Shown here piece by piece: positions 35,570 to 47,800 of a stretch of 64,000 bases of DNA. The position numbers and the translations under genes are program-made. The notes beneath the pieces are model-generated. The model saw nothing but the letters and a program-made list of their open reading frames with translations. It did no database searches and was not told where the DNA came from. Source of the DNA: Struthidea cinerea (taxonomy: Eukaryota > Chordata > Aves > Passeriformes > Corcoracidae); contig VZTI01003648.1 in NCBI GenBank assembly GCA_013397865.1, forward strand, positions 904,321-968,320, written 5' to 3'. Each line of letters begins with the position of its first letter. Positions within the stretch are counted from its first letter, which is position 1.

Positions 35570-35830
35570 CATCGCCCCTCGTTACTTGGCAATTACCCGC
35601 TAATTACTGTATTGTCATTCCCCGGCCTTCCTCCCTGTATCCCGCAGCCTCATCCGTGTCAGGGGCACCTTGCGATTATCCGTAATGACGGTGGTGCAGC
35701 TGAATGCCAAAATCCCCATTTCCCTGTAATTCGCACGGCGGCAGAGCAGCCGGAGCTAAAGCCGCTCTGACTCGGTGGCTGTGGGGCTCGTCACTCGGTA
35801 ATTGTTCTCGGGACTCGGCAGGACGGTGGG
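35570..35830. promoter_or_regulatory. Candidate conserved noncoding element
   Basis: It contains GGCAATTACCCGCTAATTAC, GATTATCCGTAATGACGG and CTCGGTAATTGTTCTCGG. These are closely spaced TAAT/AATTA homeodomain-type words in non-repetitive sequence. It is called from motif density only. Confidence 0.35.
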
Positions 35831-36200
35831 GCAGAGAGGGGCTGTCCCCTGCGATGGCCACGGGAGACACAGAGCTGTGCTGGCCCCCAAAAAAGCTCGG
35901 TGGGGTTTTCCCATGGCGGGCGAAGCGTGCAGGCAGGGCACGGGCAGCCTGTGCCAGCAGGGTTACCCCGCTGCGACTGAGACCTTCCAAACTCATTCCA
36001 CCCCACGAGGGTTCCCTGACTCTGTGGGTGCACCCCGAAGACACCCCCTCCTCCCCCCCAGCCGGGAAGGAGAAGCCCCAAAGGGAAGAATTTCATCTAA
36101 AGTCTATTTAGGGAACTCCTTCTCCAGGTTGTTCCTCATCCTGCTTAGGGAAACTAAGGCACGGATGCCGAGCCACGGGCTTTGGCTGCAGGGATGTGCC
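35831..36200. other. Intergenic, no gene seen
   Basis: GC-rich sequence leading into the minisatellite. No gene or named repeat was recognised. Confidence 0.5.
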
Positions 36201-36494
36201 ACTGCTGCCATCCCAGGGCAAGGCAGGGATGGGATGCATCCTGCTCTCCCTGGACAGCACTGCTGCCATCCCAGGGCAAGGCAGGGATGGGGATGCATCC
36301 TGCTCTCCCTGGACAGCACTGCTGCCATCCCAGGGCAAGGCAGGGATGGGGATGCATCCTTCTCTCCCTGGAACAGCACTGCTGCCATCCCAGGGCAAGG
36401 CAGGGATGGGGATGCATCCTGCTCTCCCTGGACAGCACTGCTGCCATCCCAGGGCAAGGCAGGGATGGGATGCATCCTGCTCTCCCTGGACAGG
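36201..36494. repeat. Minisatellite, five ~59-bp units
   Basis: Units start at 36201, 36259, 36318, 36378 and 36437 with ACTGCTGCCATCCCAGGGCA. Each continues through GGATGCATCC to TCTCCCTGGACAGC. Units are 58-60 bp and nearly identical, differing by single-base insertions and rare substitutions. Because 59 is not a multiple of three, all frames run through the array and give look-alike repetitive peptides on both strands. They are not genes. Copy number is likely to vary between individuals. Confidence 0.95.
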
Positions 36495-39400
36495 AGCGGG
36501 AGTCTGCCCCCGAGCTGCTCCCTGAACGAGGTGCCCAGCAGTCATTCCTCCAAGATCCGGGATTTGGAGAGACATCCCTCGGATGCCTGCTGGGACCTTG
36601 CCTCCAGAGCTGATCCCAAGGACCAGCGCGTGGCTTTGCAGAGTGGGAATTGCTTGGATTGCTTGGGATTCCCAGGTGGTGCATGGCAGGTGAGAAGCAG
36701 GATTGCTGCTGAGCAAGGGGTTGGCAGGGACGCTGCAGTTAGTGGGGTGTGAGAAGGCGGTGGCTTGGGCGGGAGGATGCTTCCTGAGCCTTTTCAGCAG
36801 CAAAAAAATTAGTGAAAATTAATTGAAGAGTCCACTGAAAGGGCCCGTCGTGGCACGAGATGGCCTGACCCCTCCGTAGGGGATGGATCCATCCGGGCTC
36901 AGTGTGGAGGGGGGTGAGAAGAAACAGAGGGAAGGCTGAAATTCCCACAATTACTATTTCCAGGAGGAATTAGCAGAGGTGTAAACCCAGTCCAGCCGGT
37001 GAGCCTCCCAAAAGGTGCGTGTGGGAGGTTCTGGATGCTCCCCTTTCCCAAAACCCTTCCAGGGCTGCAAATGGCTCCATCCCACCAGGGATGCAGGTGA
37101 TGTCCATGGGGCCCTCCACCTTTCTATGCCACTCTGCTGGTCCAGAGAGAAGATCCAGAGGATTTTTATACTAAAAAAGGGGGGTTTTGGAGCTGGAGAT
37201 GTGCTGTACCCAGCATGAGGACTCAGCTGGGAGCCCGGGGTTGGGACTGGGGAGGTAGGGAGAAAATGAACCCCTGAAATTTCCCTTATTTGACCCCGAC
37301 AGTGGGAGAGGTTTGGGTTTGCTCAGCACAGATGCAGGTTTTTGGCTGAGTTGGCAGCACGTGGCTGGCAGAGGGCCAGTCCCCAAAGCAGCAGCTTGGG
37401 GTTTTAGCCTTTCCCTGGGGTGAGCGCAGGCAGCGTCAGCGCTAAAAAAAAATGTGACGTGAGAGAGGCGTGAATCAGCAAGAGGAAAATTCCCACCACT
37501 TGGGGAGGGAGAGGAGGCAAAAAAATTACAGGCTGGACTCTGTGAGGCAACTTTGTGGGGTGCAGTGGGGGAACTGGAACAGGAAGGGCAAGGAAAGGGC
37601 ACGGAGCTGCGGTGCCACAGCAGCCAGCGGGGTGTAGCAGTGGGACGGTGTATGAGGATGGTCAGCTGATGATCCTCCAGGCTTGAATTTCAGCTGCCAG
37701 GGAGCTTGGGAAAGCTGCCCTAGGTACCAATCTCAGAACATCTCTGACATGTGAGCTTTGTCCCCAACCCCAGTGTCCTCTGCAGGGTGCTCAGGTGCTG
37801 AGCATCCCTGGGGGAAAGGATGCAGGAGGTTGGGTGCCCCGTGCCCGTATTTCAGCTGCAGGTTTCTCGGTGCTTAGGCACAGGGCAAAGCCTAACCCCA
37901 AAAATGGGGCAAAAAACTGCATCAGGGAGGGGATGCCTCCTCAGTGTGCGACGCTGAGCTCCTGCACCTGATGCCCCTTTGCCAAAAGGTCTTCTCCCAC
38001 CACGTCTTGCTCTGTGGGGGAGCTAGAGCTGGGAGGGTGGCTTAGGAGGGAGGGCAGGGGGATGAGGCAGCACTGGCTCACAGGTAATGCGTGGTGGAGG
38101 CCGCAAACAGGATTGATGTGCGGATTAAAGAGACGGAGGGAAGGGAGGCAAAGGTTAAGAATATAAATAGGTACGGCTCGAGCCGGGAGCGCGGGGGAGA
38201 GGCTGGGCTGGGGAGACAGGGAATAAAGCACTGGGAGGCTGGAGGGCTGGATAAATGTGCGAGGCGTGGAGGACTCAGAAGAAAAGCCTGGTGCATAAAT
38301 AAGAAGCAGAATGAGAGCGCTAGCAGGGAGCTGAAGGCCGGGGTGGCTGGGTGCAGGGATGGGGACCTCGGCATCTCCGGAGGGGAAAGAAACACAATCA
38401 AACCCCAGCGTGTCCCAAATGCAGCTCATCTCAGTTCCCCCACCGAGCACCGAAGTGCTTCACACGGCTTCCCATTTTCCCAGCTAACTGCTCAGACATT
38501 AATTTTATGGCCCGAGTCGCAGGAGCCATTTGAAACAAAGCGAGAGGTACCTCAGTGCTGATTCCTGGCTGCAGCCAGGCACCAGCCCAGCCCCCCTCCT
38601 GCTGCCTGCTCTTAATGGGCCCCTGGCAGGCTGCACTGCTAATTGCACCACCTTGCACCCCGAAAAGATGCTCCAAAATATATACAGGCATGCATGCACA
38701 GCATGCACACTGCTCCTGTTCACACTCGTAATGGGGGTTTCTGCTGGTTTTAGGGTGCCAGCACTGTGCAGAAAATGCAGGGATGTCCTGGTGTTAGAGA
38801 GGGGCAGAGCAAAAAAGCAGAAAATCTCCCTCAGGCATAGAGGCATTTTTGACATCTCGTGGAGGAGCAAATCTCCATAGCCACAGCTTCTCCATGCCCA
38901 GCTTTGCTCTTGGCTCCCTTCCCTCTCTCCCTGCCACTGGCTTGGGGATTAAATGCACTTTTTACAGCATGGCTGGGGTGGAAAAAAAAACCCACCTCGA
39001 TGATTCTTTGCTCTCCCCCACAGCCATCAGGCCTCCCTGCATCCCACAGGGTCAGATGGGGGTGGGGATCGGGGGCAATCACCTTGTTCTGGGGACAGGA
39101 CCCTGCGGGGACATCCGTGCCCCAAGGCAGCTGGCAGCAGTCATGCTCCCCTTATCACTGGAGACAAGTTTTTACAACCACTTGGCCAAAGAGCAGTTTT
39201 TACAACAGTTTTTACAACTTCTAGAACCACTGAGTTGCAGTTCTGGTGTCTCAAAATAGGCTGCCATTAAAGTGTCAGGATGGCAGGTCCCGCTGGGTGT
39301 CAATTCTTCTTCTTTATTGTATGAAAGCCACACGGTGAAAGCCAAAAATTAAAATAATCTGTGTGATACACTCCTCCTAGTAATTAGAGCTGGCAACAGG

Positions 39401-40427
39401 GCTGTCCTTCATGACATGCTGGGTCTGTGTCCGAGCAGTGTTGGTGATGTGAATGTTGCCAGCAGTCCTACCCCGAGCCCTGAAACTCTCTGTCCAGCTC
39501 ATGCAGGGGACCGTGGGGACCTTGCAGCAGTGGCACTAGCACCGCTGCAGTGAAGGACGCACCCTCTTGCCCTCAGAATTTTGGGACCTTTCTCCTGCAC
39601 TGCTCCAGCCTAGGATGCCTCCTGTCCAAGCCCAGGACAGGGAGGACCTTGGAGCACCAGCTGGGTGTTGATAGGACCCAACAATTACTATGCAGTTATT
39701 AATTGAGAAGATGGGAACGACCGAAAAGTAAGTAGCAGGAGAAACATTGGAGGCCTTTCTGTTCTTCGGAGTCTTTTCCTGGGGAAAACAGGGAAAGAGG
39801 GTGCTGGTCCAGGGTACCAAACACAGGGTTTGCTCCCTGTTTCCCACTCAGTGTTCACCAGTGATGCTGCTGGGGATGTTTTCCTTGGAAAATTCCCACT
39901 GGGACGGGATTTTGCTGCATGAAAGGTCATCTCCTGTTGGCTTTCAGTACTGGAGCGTGCTCTTGTCGGGATGGTTTTATCTTGCCGACACTCGAGGTTT
40001 GGGACTTCGGGTTTGCCTTTGGATGTACTGACCCCAAGGGTCTGCTGGGCTTGCTAAAAACAAGAGAGAAATGTTAAAAGGTCACTTAAGCTGACTCCAG
40101 TCTTTAAGAAAGAAGGGCTCTGTTCAAGAGGCGAAGGACTGGATGGCTCGCTTAGGTTGTTTTAATTAATCTGCATCAGCATCCCCGTTATCCCCGGTGA
40201 CTCTTACACCTGGCCCTGCCCCTTCTCCACGGAGTGACCATGGTCAAGCTTCCTATCTCACCCCATCCCATCCCATCTCACCCCATCCCAGGTCCCCATC
40301 ACCTGCTTCATCCTCAGGATGGGGCGACTTCGTGCTGTGCTTGCTCTGGAGTGTCCAGGGCTTATCGCTGTTTTTATTTTGCCCCCGAATTGGAAAGGAG
40401 AAGGGATGTTTTGGGACTTGTTTTCTG
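36495..40427. other. Intergenic, no gene seen
   Basis: No gene recognised. It holds a 12-bp word, AGTTTTTACAAC, three times at 39167, 39195 and 39207, and a (CCCAT)n-like run at 40258-40291. Several chance open frames exist, none longer than about 170 codons. Confidence 0.55.
40258..40291. repeat. (CCCAT)n-like microsatellite
   Basis: Imperfect pentamer repeat CCCAT/CTCAC in five to six units. Confidence 0.75.
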
Positions 40428-40680
40428 TTGGGTTTAATTCATTTTTAATCGGCTGACGGTGGTGATTTGATACAGACAATCTTCCTGAGCTGAGGTTAAT
40501 CAGGACGGAGCGAGCCTTTCACTTGCCATTATTTAGAGAGGCATTTTATAGAAATACTGTTAGAGAGGATATTTAACCATATATTTGTTTTCATTGTGTA
40601 CACAGCTTTTTCATGGGCTTCCCGGCATTTAATGCTGAGAGATTTTATTTATTTTTGTCGTTGTGTCATTTGGAGGAAAT
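40428..40680. promoter_or_regulatory. AT-rich candidate conserved noncoding element
   Basis: About 250 bp of AT-rich, non-repetitive DNA containing TTTAATTCATTTTTAATCGG, GGTTAATCAGG, GCCATTATTTAG, GATATTTAACCATATATTTG and GGCATTTAATGC. No open frame or repeat family explains it. It contrasts sharply with GC-rich flanks. Confidence 0.4.
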
Positions 40681-42296
40681 TCAGGCCTGCCAAAGTGCCG
40701 GGGATGGATAGCCCGGGAGGCTGCAGTAATCTGTTCAGACCATCTGGGCTCCAGCTCCCTGAGCAGCCTTGATGGGGACTGGAAAGCTTTAACAAGCCCC
40801 AGCCCCATCAGCATGGGATTTTTTTTTTTTTTTTTGAGGTGTGGTGATGGAGGGATACCCCAGTGGGGATGTGCTGGCTCCTGCCAGGCCCTGCGGTGCC
40901 ACACTGGTCCCAGCGCAGCAGCTCCTCGGAGCGAGCAAGGCTTAGTCCCTGGCAGGGCACACGCTAAGGTTGTGGGCTGGGGCAAAATTAGATCAGGAGA
41001 TGGTGCCAGCCCCACGAAAGGTGAAATTTAAACCACGAAGCAGCTGAATGGCCCAGCAGCCAGGCTCCAGGGCAAAGCTGCCCAGCCAGTGGGGGCCAGC
41101 GAGCATCCATCCCAGCTCACAAAACACTCTCCCGGCGGCAGAAGGGAGCAAACCCAGCCCCTTCCACAGCCGCTGAGCAAATATTAATTGACTCTTACAG
41201 CTCGAGCTGTACAGGGGCATTCCTAGGCCAGGCACACGTGGAAAACCACTTGTCAGCAAAGCCCCTGGGGCTGATGCTTTGCAAGGAAAGAGCAGCAGCT
41301 CTTGACATGTCAGAGACGTCCCCGGCGCGGGCGGCACCTGCACGGGGGCCGCGCTTGTTTGCGTCTTGTTGCAAGGAGTAAAGCTCTGTCTGGAGCTGTA
41401 AATTATCCCCCGGGCTGCTGTATCACTCGTGTAATTGAGCTGCAGTTAAAGACTCCCCAGGGCACTCCCTTCCCAGCCCGGCACTTCGTGGCCACGCTGC
41501 TCCCGACCGCAGCCCCGCGCATCCCCTGGATGCTGCCTGCAGCTGGATTGCAGCGGGAGGGTGGGAAAAGCCTGGCCCAGGCCCCAGCCAGGAGGTGATG
41601 GATTATTTGCAGCCCGCTCTTAGGGAGTGTGGGCTGACAAGCGCCAGGATCAGCCGCTCGCCAGGGGCTCTGTGGGAAACGGTGCTGCCGCGCTTCAGCC
41701 CCAGGATTATTTCCTGACCTTGCCAAACATTTCCATCTCGTTGAAGCTTGTAAGAACCTCTGTGCTCCACTGCCCGTCGTAGCTCGGTGTTTTACAACAA
41801 GGCAATCCGGGTTTTCTTTTAATTTATAAAACCTCCCAGATGTTCTGGATCCAGCTGTGCAGTGAGCAGCCTGGGCAGCACGAACCTGCTAGCCAGGGCT
41901 TACTGAGGGTGTTATTTTAATCCCAAAGTTGTTTTCCACCACGCTGTCTGCTTCCTGCCAGCTCCTTGCTCCTTTTATTTAGTATAAAACCCAAAGTGCA
42001 GGTGTCAGGTCACACAGGTAGAGAAGCAGCTCTCTGTGCGCTCTCTCAGGAAATCCCAGACTATGCTCTTTAGGAGGAAAACTGTGGCTATGGATTAAAC
42101 CCACAAGCCAGAAGAACCAGTCTCCTCCTGCTGCTTCCCAATTTTTCAGTCAAATGCTTTCCCTTGATCCCAAAAGAGCTTACATTTCCTGCTGTCCTGT
42201 GTCACTTTCAGCGCTTCCCAGGCCGTCACTGAGGTGTGGAGAGGCCATCGCCGGGTGTTTGCATGCTCTCCCCAAATCCCTGTGGGAATGGCAGAG
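40681..42296. other. Intergenic, no gene seen
   Basis: It contains a T run at 40819-40835 and otherwise unremarkable GC-rich sequence. Confidence 0.55.
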
Positions 42297-42302
42297 CATT
42301 GG

Positions 42303-42690
42303 TGCAGCACTGACCCATGGGCAAGGATTTTGCTCATCAGATGGAGAATGCAAAGATGTTTATTGCACAGTCAGAATTCCCTAAATCCCAGCACCCAACA
42401 GGATATAACATCCTATAAACAGGAAAGATGCTCACCACAGTGTCCCCCAATCACCTGGGGCATTGCACAGATTTTACCCATTATGGTAACAGGCAAACAA
42501 TGCCCTATAAGGCCACAAACTCCAATTAACACTTCTCACAGGCCCAGTCTGTCCATAAACACACAATCCTCTCTCAGTCCGTCCCCGGTGACCTGGATGC
42601 ACTCCCAGGGTCACCTCTGGGCCCAAGAAAGAGGCCCTCTCTCTGATCCTCAGGGCCCATCTCTCCACCACCACCCAGTGCACCCCAGCA
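42303..42690 (-). mobile_element. Solo LTR, family B, copy 2
   Basis: This 388-bp element is the inverted relative of 31704-32091. On the + strand it starts TGCAGCACTGACCC and ends GTGCACCCCAGCA. The poly(A) signal appears on the + strand as TTTATT near 42358-42364, so the element is on the minus strand. The flanks CATTGG (42297-42302) and CAGTGG (42691-42696) match at five of six positions, a possible imperfect duplication. A 291-codon open frame on the + strand (42234-43109) runs antisense through the LTR and is not a gene. Confidence 0.88.
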
Positions 42691-42696
42691 CAGTGG

Positions 42697-43934
42697 TGCC
42701 AGCGATGGTGCCCCGCATCCCTCACGGAGGGCGCTGCCCGTGGTTTGCAGCAAGCTCAGCTCCGTTGGGTGCCCTTGCAGCAAAGAAAGAACAGGAGAGC
42801 GATGCTGAGTGCTTCATCTCCCGTTCTTTGGTTGCCTTTAACCAAGCCGGGGTTAGGAAAACTCCCCCCAAATTTTGCGGGGGGTGTGGGGGGGCACAGT
42901 GTGGTGCTGGGAGCTGCTGTTACCTGTCCCTGCGGGGCAGCTCGCTGTCCCTTCATCAGCTCCCAATCAGCTCTCCCGTTCCAGTGCTCCCCAGGGGGGT
43001 CGGTCTGTGGGTCACCCAGCCGGGGCTCCCTGGCTGTGCCTGCACTCCCACACTCCCCTGTACTTATTTACAGCTTCTGTTCTCCCCCCTGAGCCCTATT
43101 CCCTCGTAGCGTTGCTAAGCCGAACAAGTACAAAATCTGATAAGCGCAAGGTAGCTTTTCCCCCTGAGGGATACATTATTTATGAAGCTCATCGATTGTG
43201 GGAAATAACCCCAGGGGCGTTCCAACGTGAGCTCCATCCCCTCTTCCACCGGAGCCGCTAATTACCTGCGAGCTGCTACCAGCTGCTCTGCCCCCAGGGG
43301 TTGGGGGCGTGGGGAATATCGCGCCCACCGCGCAGTCTCCTGGAGCCACTGGAGATGGGCATCGCTCTCCCTTGAACCCCACGCGCTGCCTCAGTCATCC
43401 AGATTTGCCTGCCTCGGGTCCCAGCCGCTGCTGCCGTGCTGCCTTTCCCCGCTGTAAAGGGCTCTTTAGTACCTTCTGTAGTATTTCCCTGCCTTGACAG
43501 TTCTTATAGGAAGCCGTGAAGTCACCCCTCAATCTTCGTGATAAACTAAGCAGAGCGAGCTCTCTAAAGCTGGCGGTTTCCCCATCCTTGAGAGGTTTTG
43601 TGACTCTCTCTGCAGCCACTCCAATCTCTCAGTGTCCTCTCAAGGAGTGCGGGCACTGGACCCGCTGTCAGGGCTCTTGTCCTCTGCTGGATCAGGATAC
43701 AGCACGGTACCCAACTCCTCCGTGGCACCCTAAAGGGTGCAACCCACTCTGCGCCGTCAAGAAGCCTTTTCCCTCCTCTTAGTGCTGATGAAGAAGCTTC
43801 CAAGGGCTGCTCCTGAATCCCCAGCGTGGCTTCTGGAAGATGAAAGTGGTATGAACGGAGCAGAGGCTGGCAGGTCTGGCAGCTCTTGGGGTGGGCGCGC
43901 AGCTGAAACTGCGGCGACGGCAACACCAGTGGGG
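42697..43934. other. Intergenic, no gene seen
   Basis: GC-rich sequence. The stretch 43085-43215 is less GC-rich and contains GTTGCTAAGC and ATACATTATTTATGAAGC, possibly regulatory. No gene recognised. Confidence 0.5.
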
Positions 43935-44090
43935 TCACGGAACGGTTCAGGCCAGAAGGCACCTCTGGGGGTCCTCCAGTCCAACCTCCCTGCTCAAGCA
44001 GGGCCTCCTGGAGCGTGTTACTCAGGATGTGTCCAGATGGCTTTCGAACTTCTCCAGGGAAAGAGGCTCCCCAGCCTCTCTGGGATGTGA
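43935..44090 (-). mobile_element. CR1 LINE fragment
   Basis: The + strand carries antisense CR1 words: GGTCCTCCAGTCCAACCTCC, CTGCTCAAGCAGGGCC, then TCTCCAGGGAAAGAGGCTCC and CCAGCCTCTCTGGG. It is short, diverged and truncated at both ends. Confidence 0.85.
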
Positions 44091-44700
44091 TGCTTGGTGT
44101 CGTACCATGAGAGTTTATGAATCCTTGCGACAAAACCACTTTTGCCAATCTCACACAGATATCCTTTTAATTTAAAAGGGCAGAAGGTCCCTAGAGCTGT
44201 TGTCCAGCTCCAGGTATGGACAGTCGGGTAGGGTCAGGGATGCTCCTCTGCCCAGGCAGGAGGGCACCACTGGCTGGAGGAGGTGGTCGTGCCTGGGAAG
44301 CTGCGACGGAGATGAGCTGAAGGATAAGAGCAAGAAAACATCAGTAATTAGGGCTGCAGTGGGGATTAAGTGCTGGAATTGCACAGGAGGACAGGGATGG
44401 GCTGTAATTACCTGCTCAGGGCTGGTGCAGATCAGCGTAATATCACCGACCTGAGTCTCAGCTCCCACCCCAGTACCCACTGCAGCTCCCAGGGAGATGA
44501 AAATGGCTGATAAAGGAAGCAATAGCAGCAAAAGACTATAAAACCATAATGAAAAATAATTAGAATACAACCATTGGTATGGGGATAGTTAGGAATGCAG
44601 GGAAGGTGGAGGAAAGCAATGAGGAACATGGAGCAGGAGAAGCTGGTGATAGGGCTGATGGAGACACCGACTTGTCTGGACGGAGATGCAGTTTTCAAAA
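44091..44700. other. Intergenic, no gene seen
   Basis: A purine-rich + strand leads into the TAAT tract. No gene or repeat family recognised. Confidence 0.5.
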
Positions 44701-44880
44701 TTGTAATGGGAATAATTATGACTGTAATGGGGTGGTAATAAAGATAATGGAATCGTAATTGAAGAGGGGATGGCTGTAAAGGAGGAGGTGCAAATAACAG
44801 CCTTGTAAAGGAGATGATAAGAAAGATAATGGATGGTAATGGGGTTGTTGTTAAAGGTAATGGAGTTATAATGAGGCGAT
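44701..44880. repeat. TAAT-rich degenerate repeat
   Basis: Ten TAAT words occur in 180 bp, nearly all on the + strand and mostly in the context (G/A)TAATGG or GTAATT, with irregular spacing. The + strand is very poor in C. It reads as an eroded simple repeat built on GTAATGG. TAAT is also the core site of homeodomain proteins, so a regulatory role is possible but unproven. Confidence 0.55.
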
Positions 44881-47800
44881 GACTGCAGCAGGTAGAAGGG
44901 GATGGTCGGTTTAACCAGGACTGTGATGCAGAGAAGATTCCATTTCTGATTCACCATGACAGGCAGTGCTGGAGGTGACCACGAGGCTCATAATAACTGA
45001 AGGGTCAATCCCTAAGACAAATGTAGGCATGCCATGAGCGCGGCAGGAGCAGGGTCCCTGGAGACGCCAGGCGGAGGTGCAGATCCCGGGGAGGAGGGAT
45101 GCTGTGCTGCGGCGTGAGGCACAAAGCAGAGGAGACAGTAAGAAGCACTGTGACAAACGACCTGGGCAAGTCCTGCAATGTTTGCTTAAGGGCCGGGTTG
45201 CCCTTCAGAGTCTTGAACCGAGGAGACAGGGATGGGGTGGCGGGGGGGAAAGCAGCTGCTGATGGCCTCTTGCCCCCAGTGAGGGCAGCCCACCACAAAG
45301 ACGGGGATGGAGAGCCAGTGCAGCAGAGCTGATGGTGCCAGGCACTGCCTGATGACCACAGGCAAGAATTAGGAAGGGCAGAGCTGGACACACGGGCGAG
45401 CACATCGTGTCACAGCAGCACAGGCACTAAGTGCCATAGGGGGACAGTTCAGAAAGCCGTCGGTGGCATCACGCATCGAGGGGGTTGTTTTAAATCCTGT
45501 GTGATGAGCCAGCTCCTCACCTCCCCCTACAGCTCAGCTCAGGTCCCCAGACACCCCGGCAGAGCAGGTCACCCCCCCAAGGCTGCTTGCCACACTCCGC
45601 CAGCCAAGCCCTATCCCATCCAGCCCCACGCCCCCATCCATGAGCCTGGCTCTCCTGTCGGAGGAGGGAATTACATTCGTTTCACTTCACTCGCCCTTGA
45701 CAAACCCATGTCAGGTGTCACTTTCTAACCTCATTATCCTCCAGGTTCTTACAGATTTATTGCTTAATTACACCTTCTTGCACTGCTCCCTGGTGTGAAG
45801 CCTCTAACTCCTGAAGTTGCCCCACTGCAGCTCCCAGCCTGCCCTGCCCTGCCCTGCAGTACTGGAAAAACCTGAACACTTCCAAGGTTGGATTACCTCT
45901 GGAAGTACATCCAAGGGGGAATTCAGCAGGTCCTGCCAACACCAGCACACCTGACTGCTCTAAATACCCTGGCAGGTCTTCTGCCCTCTGTTCAGGTTGG
46001 ACTCCTGCCCCGTTTGATCATCCTGTGCTAATTAGCTGGGTGCAAGGGAAGGCTGAAGCGAAGTCCACAGCGAATCCCTTCATTCAAGCAGCACTCTGGG
46101 GCTTCCCTCAGCTCTCCTCCTTCCTGTGCATTTACAAAAGGGTTTTGCCCAGCCTTAAAATGGACAGCCCGCTGGAGCTTGTTCTGCCCCTCCACGTCTC
46201 CAGCTTGTGGCTGCGCAGCCGCTGCTCCGTGGTCCCTGCTGCCAGGCCTCTGGCACCAGCTCCCCTCTTCTGCAGCTCTTCTCTGTGTCTGAGGTCCATC
46301 GAGCCTCTGCATCATCTTCCCCTTGTTCCTTGGGATGGGTTGTTGTGGTGCCCCTAACGCAGTCACTTCGAGTAATGGCCAACTTCCCTGTGCTCCTGAA
46401 GCCCTTGGATTACCTTCCCAGGGCTTGCTGCCTGATTGCCTGAGATTCTTGCAGCCCGTTATCCTTACTCTGCTGTTTGCACTCCCTTTCTCATGGCATT
46501 CTTGGCTCCGCTATTTCATGACTTATTTCCTGAAATTACCTTCCACTTCTTTCAGCCAGTTCGGCCCTATTATCCCAAATCGAGCTCAAAACAGCAGCTT
46601 TTCCAGGAGTCCCCGTCACCGTCAGAGAGGAAATGTTGCACTGACACGCCCAGGGAACTGAGCAGCTCTCTGCTGCTCTGTCACTCACGGTGGAGTTTAA
46701 GATGCCATTTCAGCTGGAGGTACTCTGGGCTTTAAGAGTCACTCACATCCCCCCGCCTCCTCCTTTTAGCTCACGTGAGGTCCATCCCATCAGTGTCACC
46801 CCTTTTGAGTTGCCCGCATTGAAGCTGCCTGTTCCCAGCCCCTTGCTAACCTACAGGACAAACACACCCCGTTCTTGGTGCACTGCTCTCCTTCATTCAT
46901 TCCTCACTTCCCCAGCAGCTCCTGTTCATCCTTCCAAATCCCCGTAATGCTACGTAAGCCCCAGTCTGAGCAAGGCACGGAGGTGTCTACATCAGCCTTT
47001 CCATTTGGTGTGTTCAGACATCACCCTGTTCTTCTGCTTTCTCCTCCCTTTCCTGACCTCACCACCGCATTTTTTCCTGCCGTTTGTTGGCACCTCTTCT
47101 GTTCTCCTGTGGATAAGTGGCACCTCCTTACTTGGGCAGCCTGTCAGCACGACCGGGGGCCTTTTCTTATTAAGGTGATCCCGACCTCCCCCATGGAAGG
47201 GACACCCTGTAAAAATCAAGTGTCTCAAGTTGGTCCCCAGCTCAATCTGTCTCCATCGGCCACCTCTCAACACATTTGACCCAGAGCTCCTCAAAACCTT
47301 TGGATTTCGCCCCTGTTTCCAGCACACAGGGTTTAATGGCCTTAAAGTACCATCTGCACACATCCAAGCAGAAAGGGAGAAGAAATATCCCTCAAATGCA
47401 AAGGGCCTGGGAAATAAATAGAAGACCAAACGGAAAAAAAATATTAAGGGTGAAAAAAAAAAACAAATGGAAAAAGAAGAATGCTGGAGATTGCGCCAGC
47501 CTCAGAGATAACCCAGGGACATTTTTTATCACTAGAAGTCCATTTTCAGTCACAGATGGGACTTTTTGCTCTTAATCGCTTTCCCAACTGCGAACCATGA
47601 AGTCGCAATAACCTAAATCACCAAAGGACAAAGCAATTGCAAGTCCTTTCTCTCCTGGACAGTTGCCAAATCAAACTCTGCTAGATACAGGGGGGAATAA
47701 AAAAATTCACTACAACAGGTCTCCCAAAGGGAAAACAGAACAAGGGTGAGGGATAGGAGGGGAAATTGGAAGTGAAGCTCTGCTCGACTTCAGGATGAAC

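Noticed and set aside
36201..36494. CRISPR-like array
   Set aside because: Units are contiguous with no unique spacers, and the genome is vertebrate.
35802..36803. Long open frames on both strands (316 and 231 codons) with repetitive peptide
   Set aside because: The repetition comes from the 59-bp minisatellite. The period is not a multiple of three, so the peptide repeats appear in every frame.
31704..42690. The two family B LTRs as ends of one provirus
   Set aside because: They are in opposite orientation, each with its own flanks, and the DNA between lacks gag, pol or env similarity.
42234..43109. 291-codon open frame on the + strand
   Set aside because: Its first part is antisense to a solo LTR and resembles the antisense frame of the other copy at 31750-32172 only because the DNA is shared. 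The remainder has no recognisable domain.
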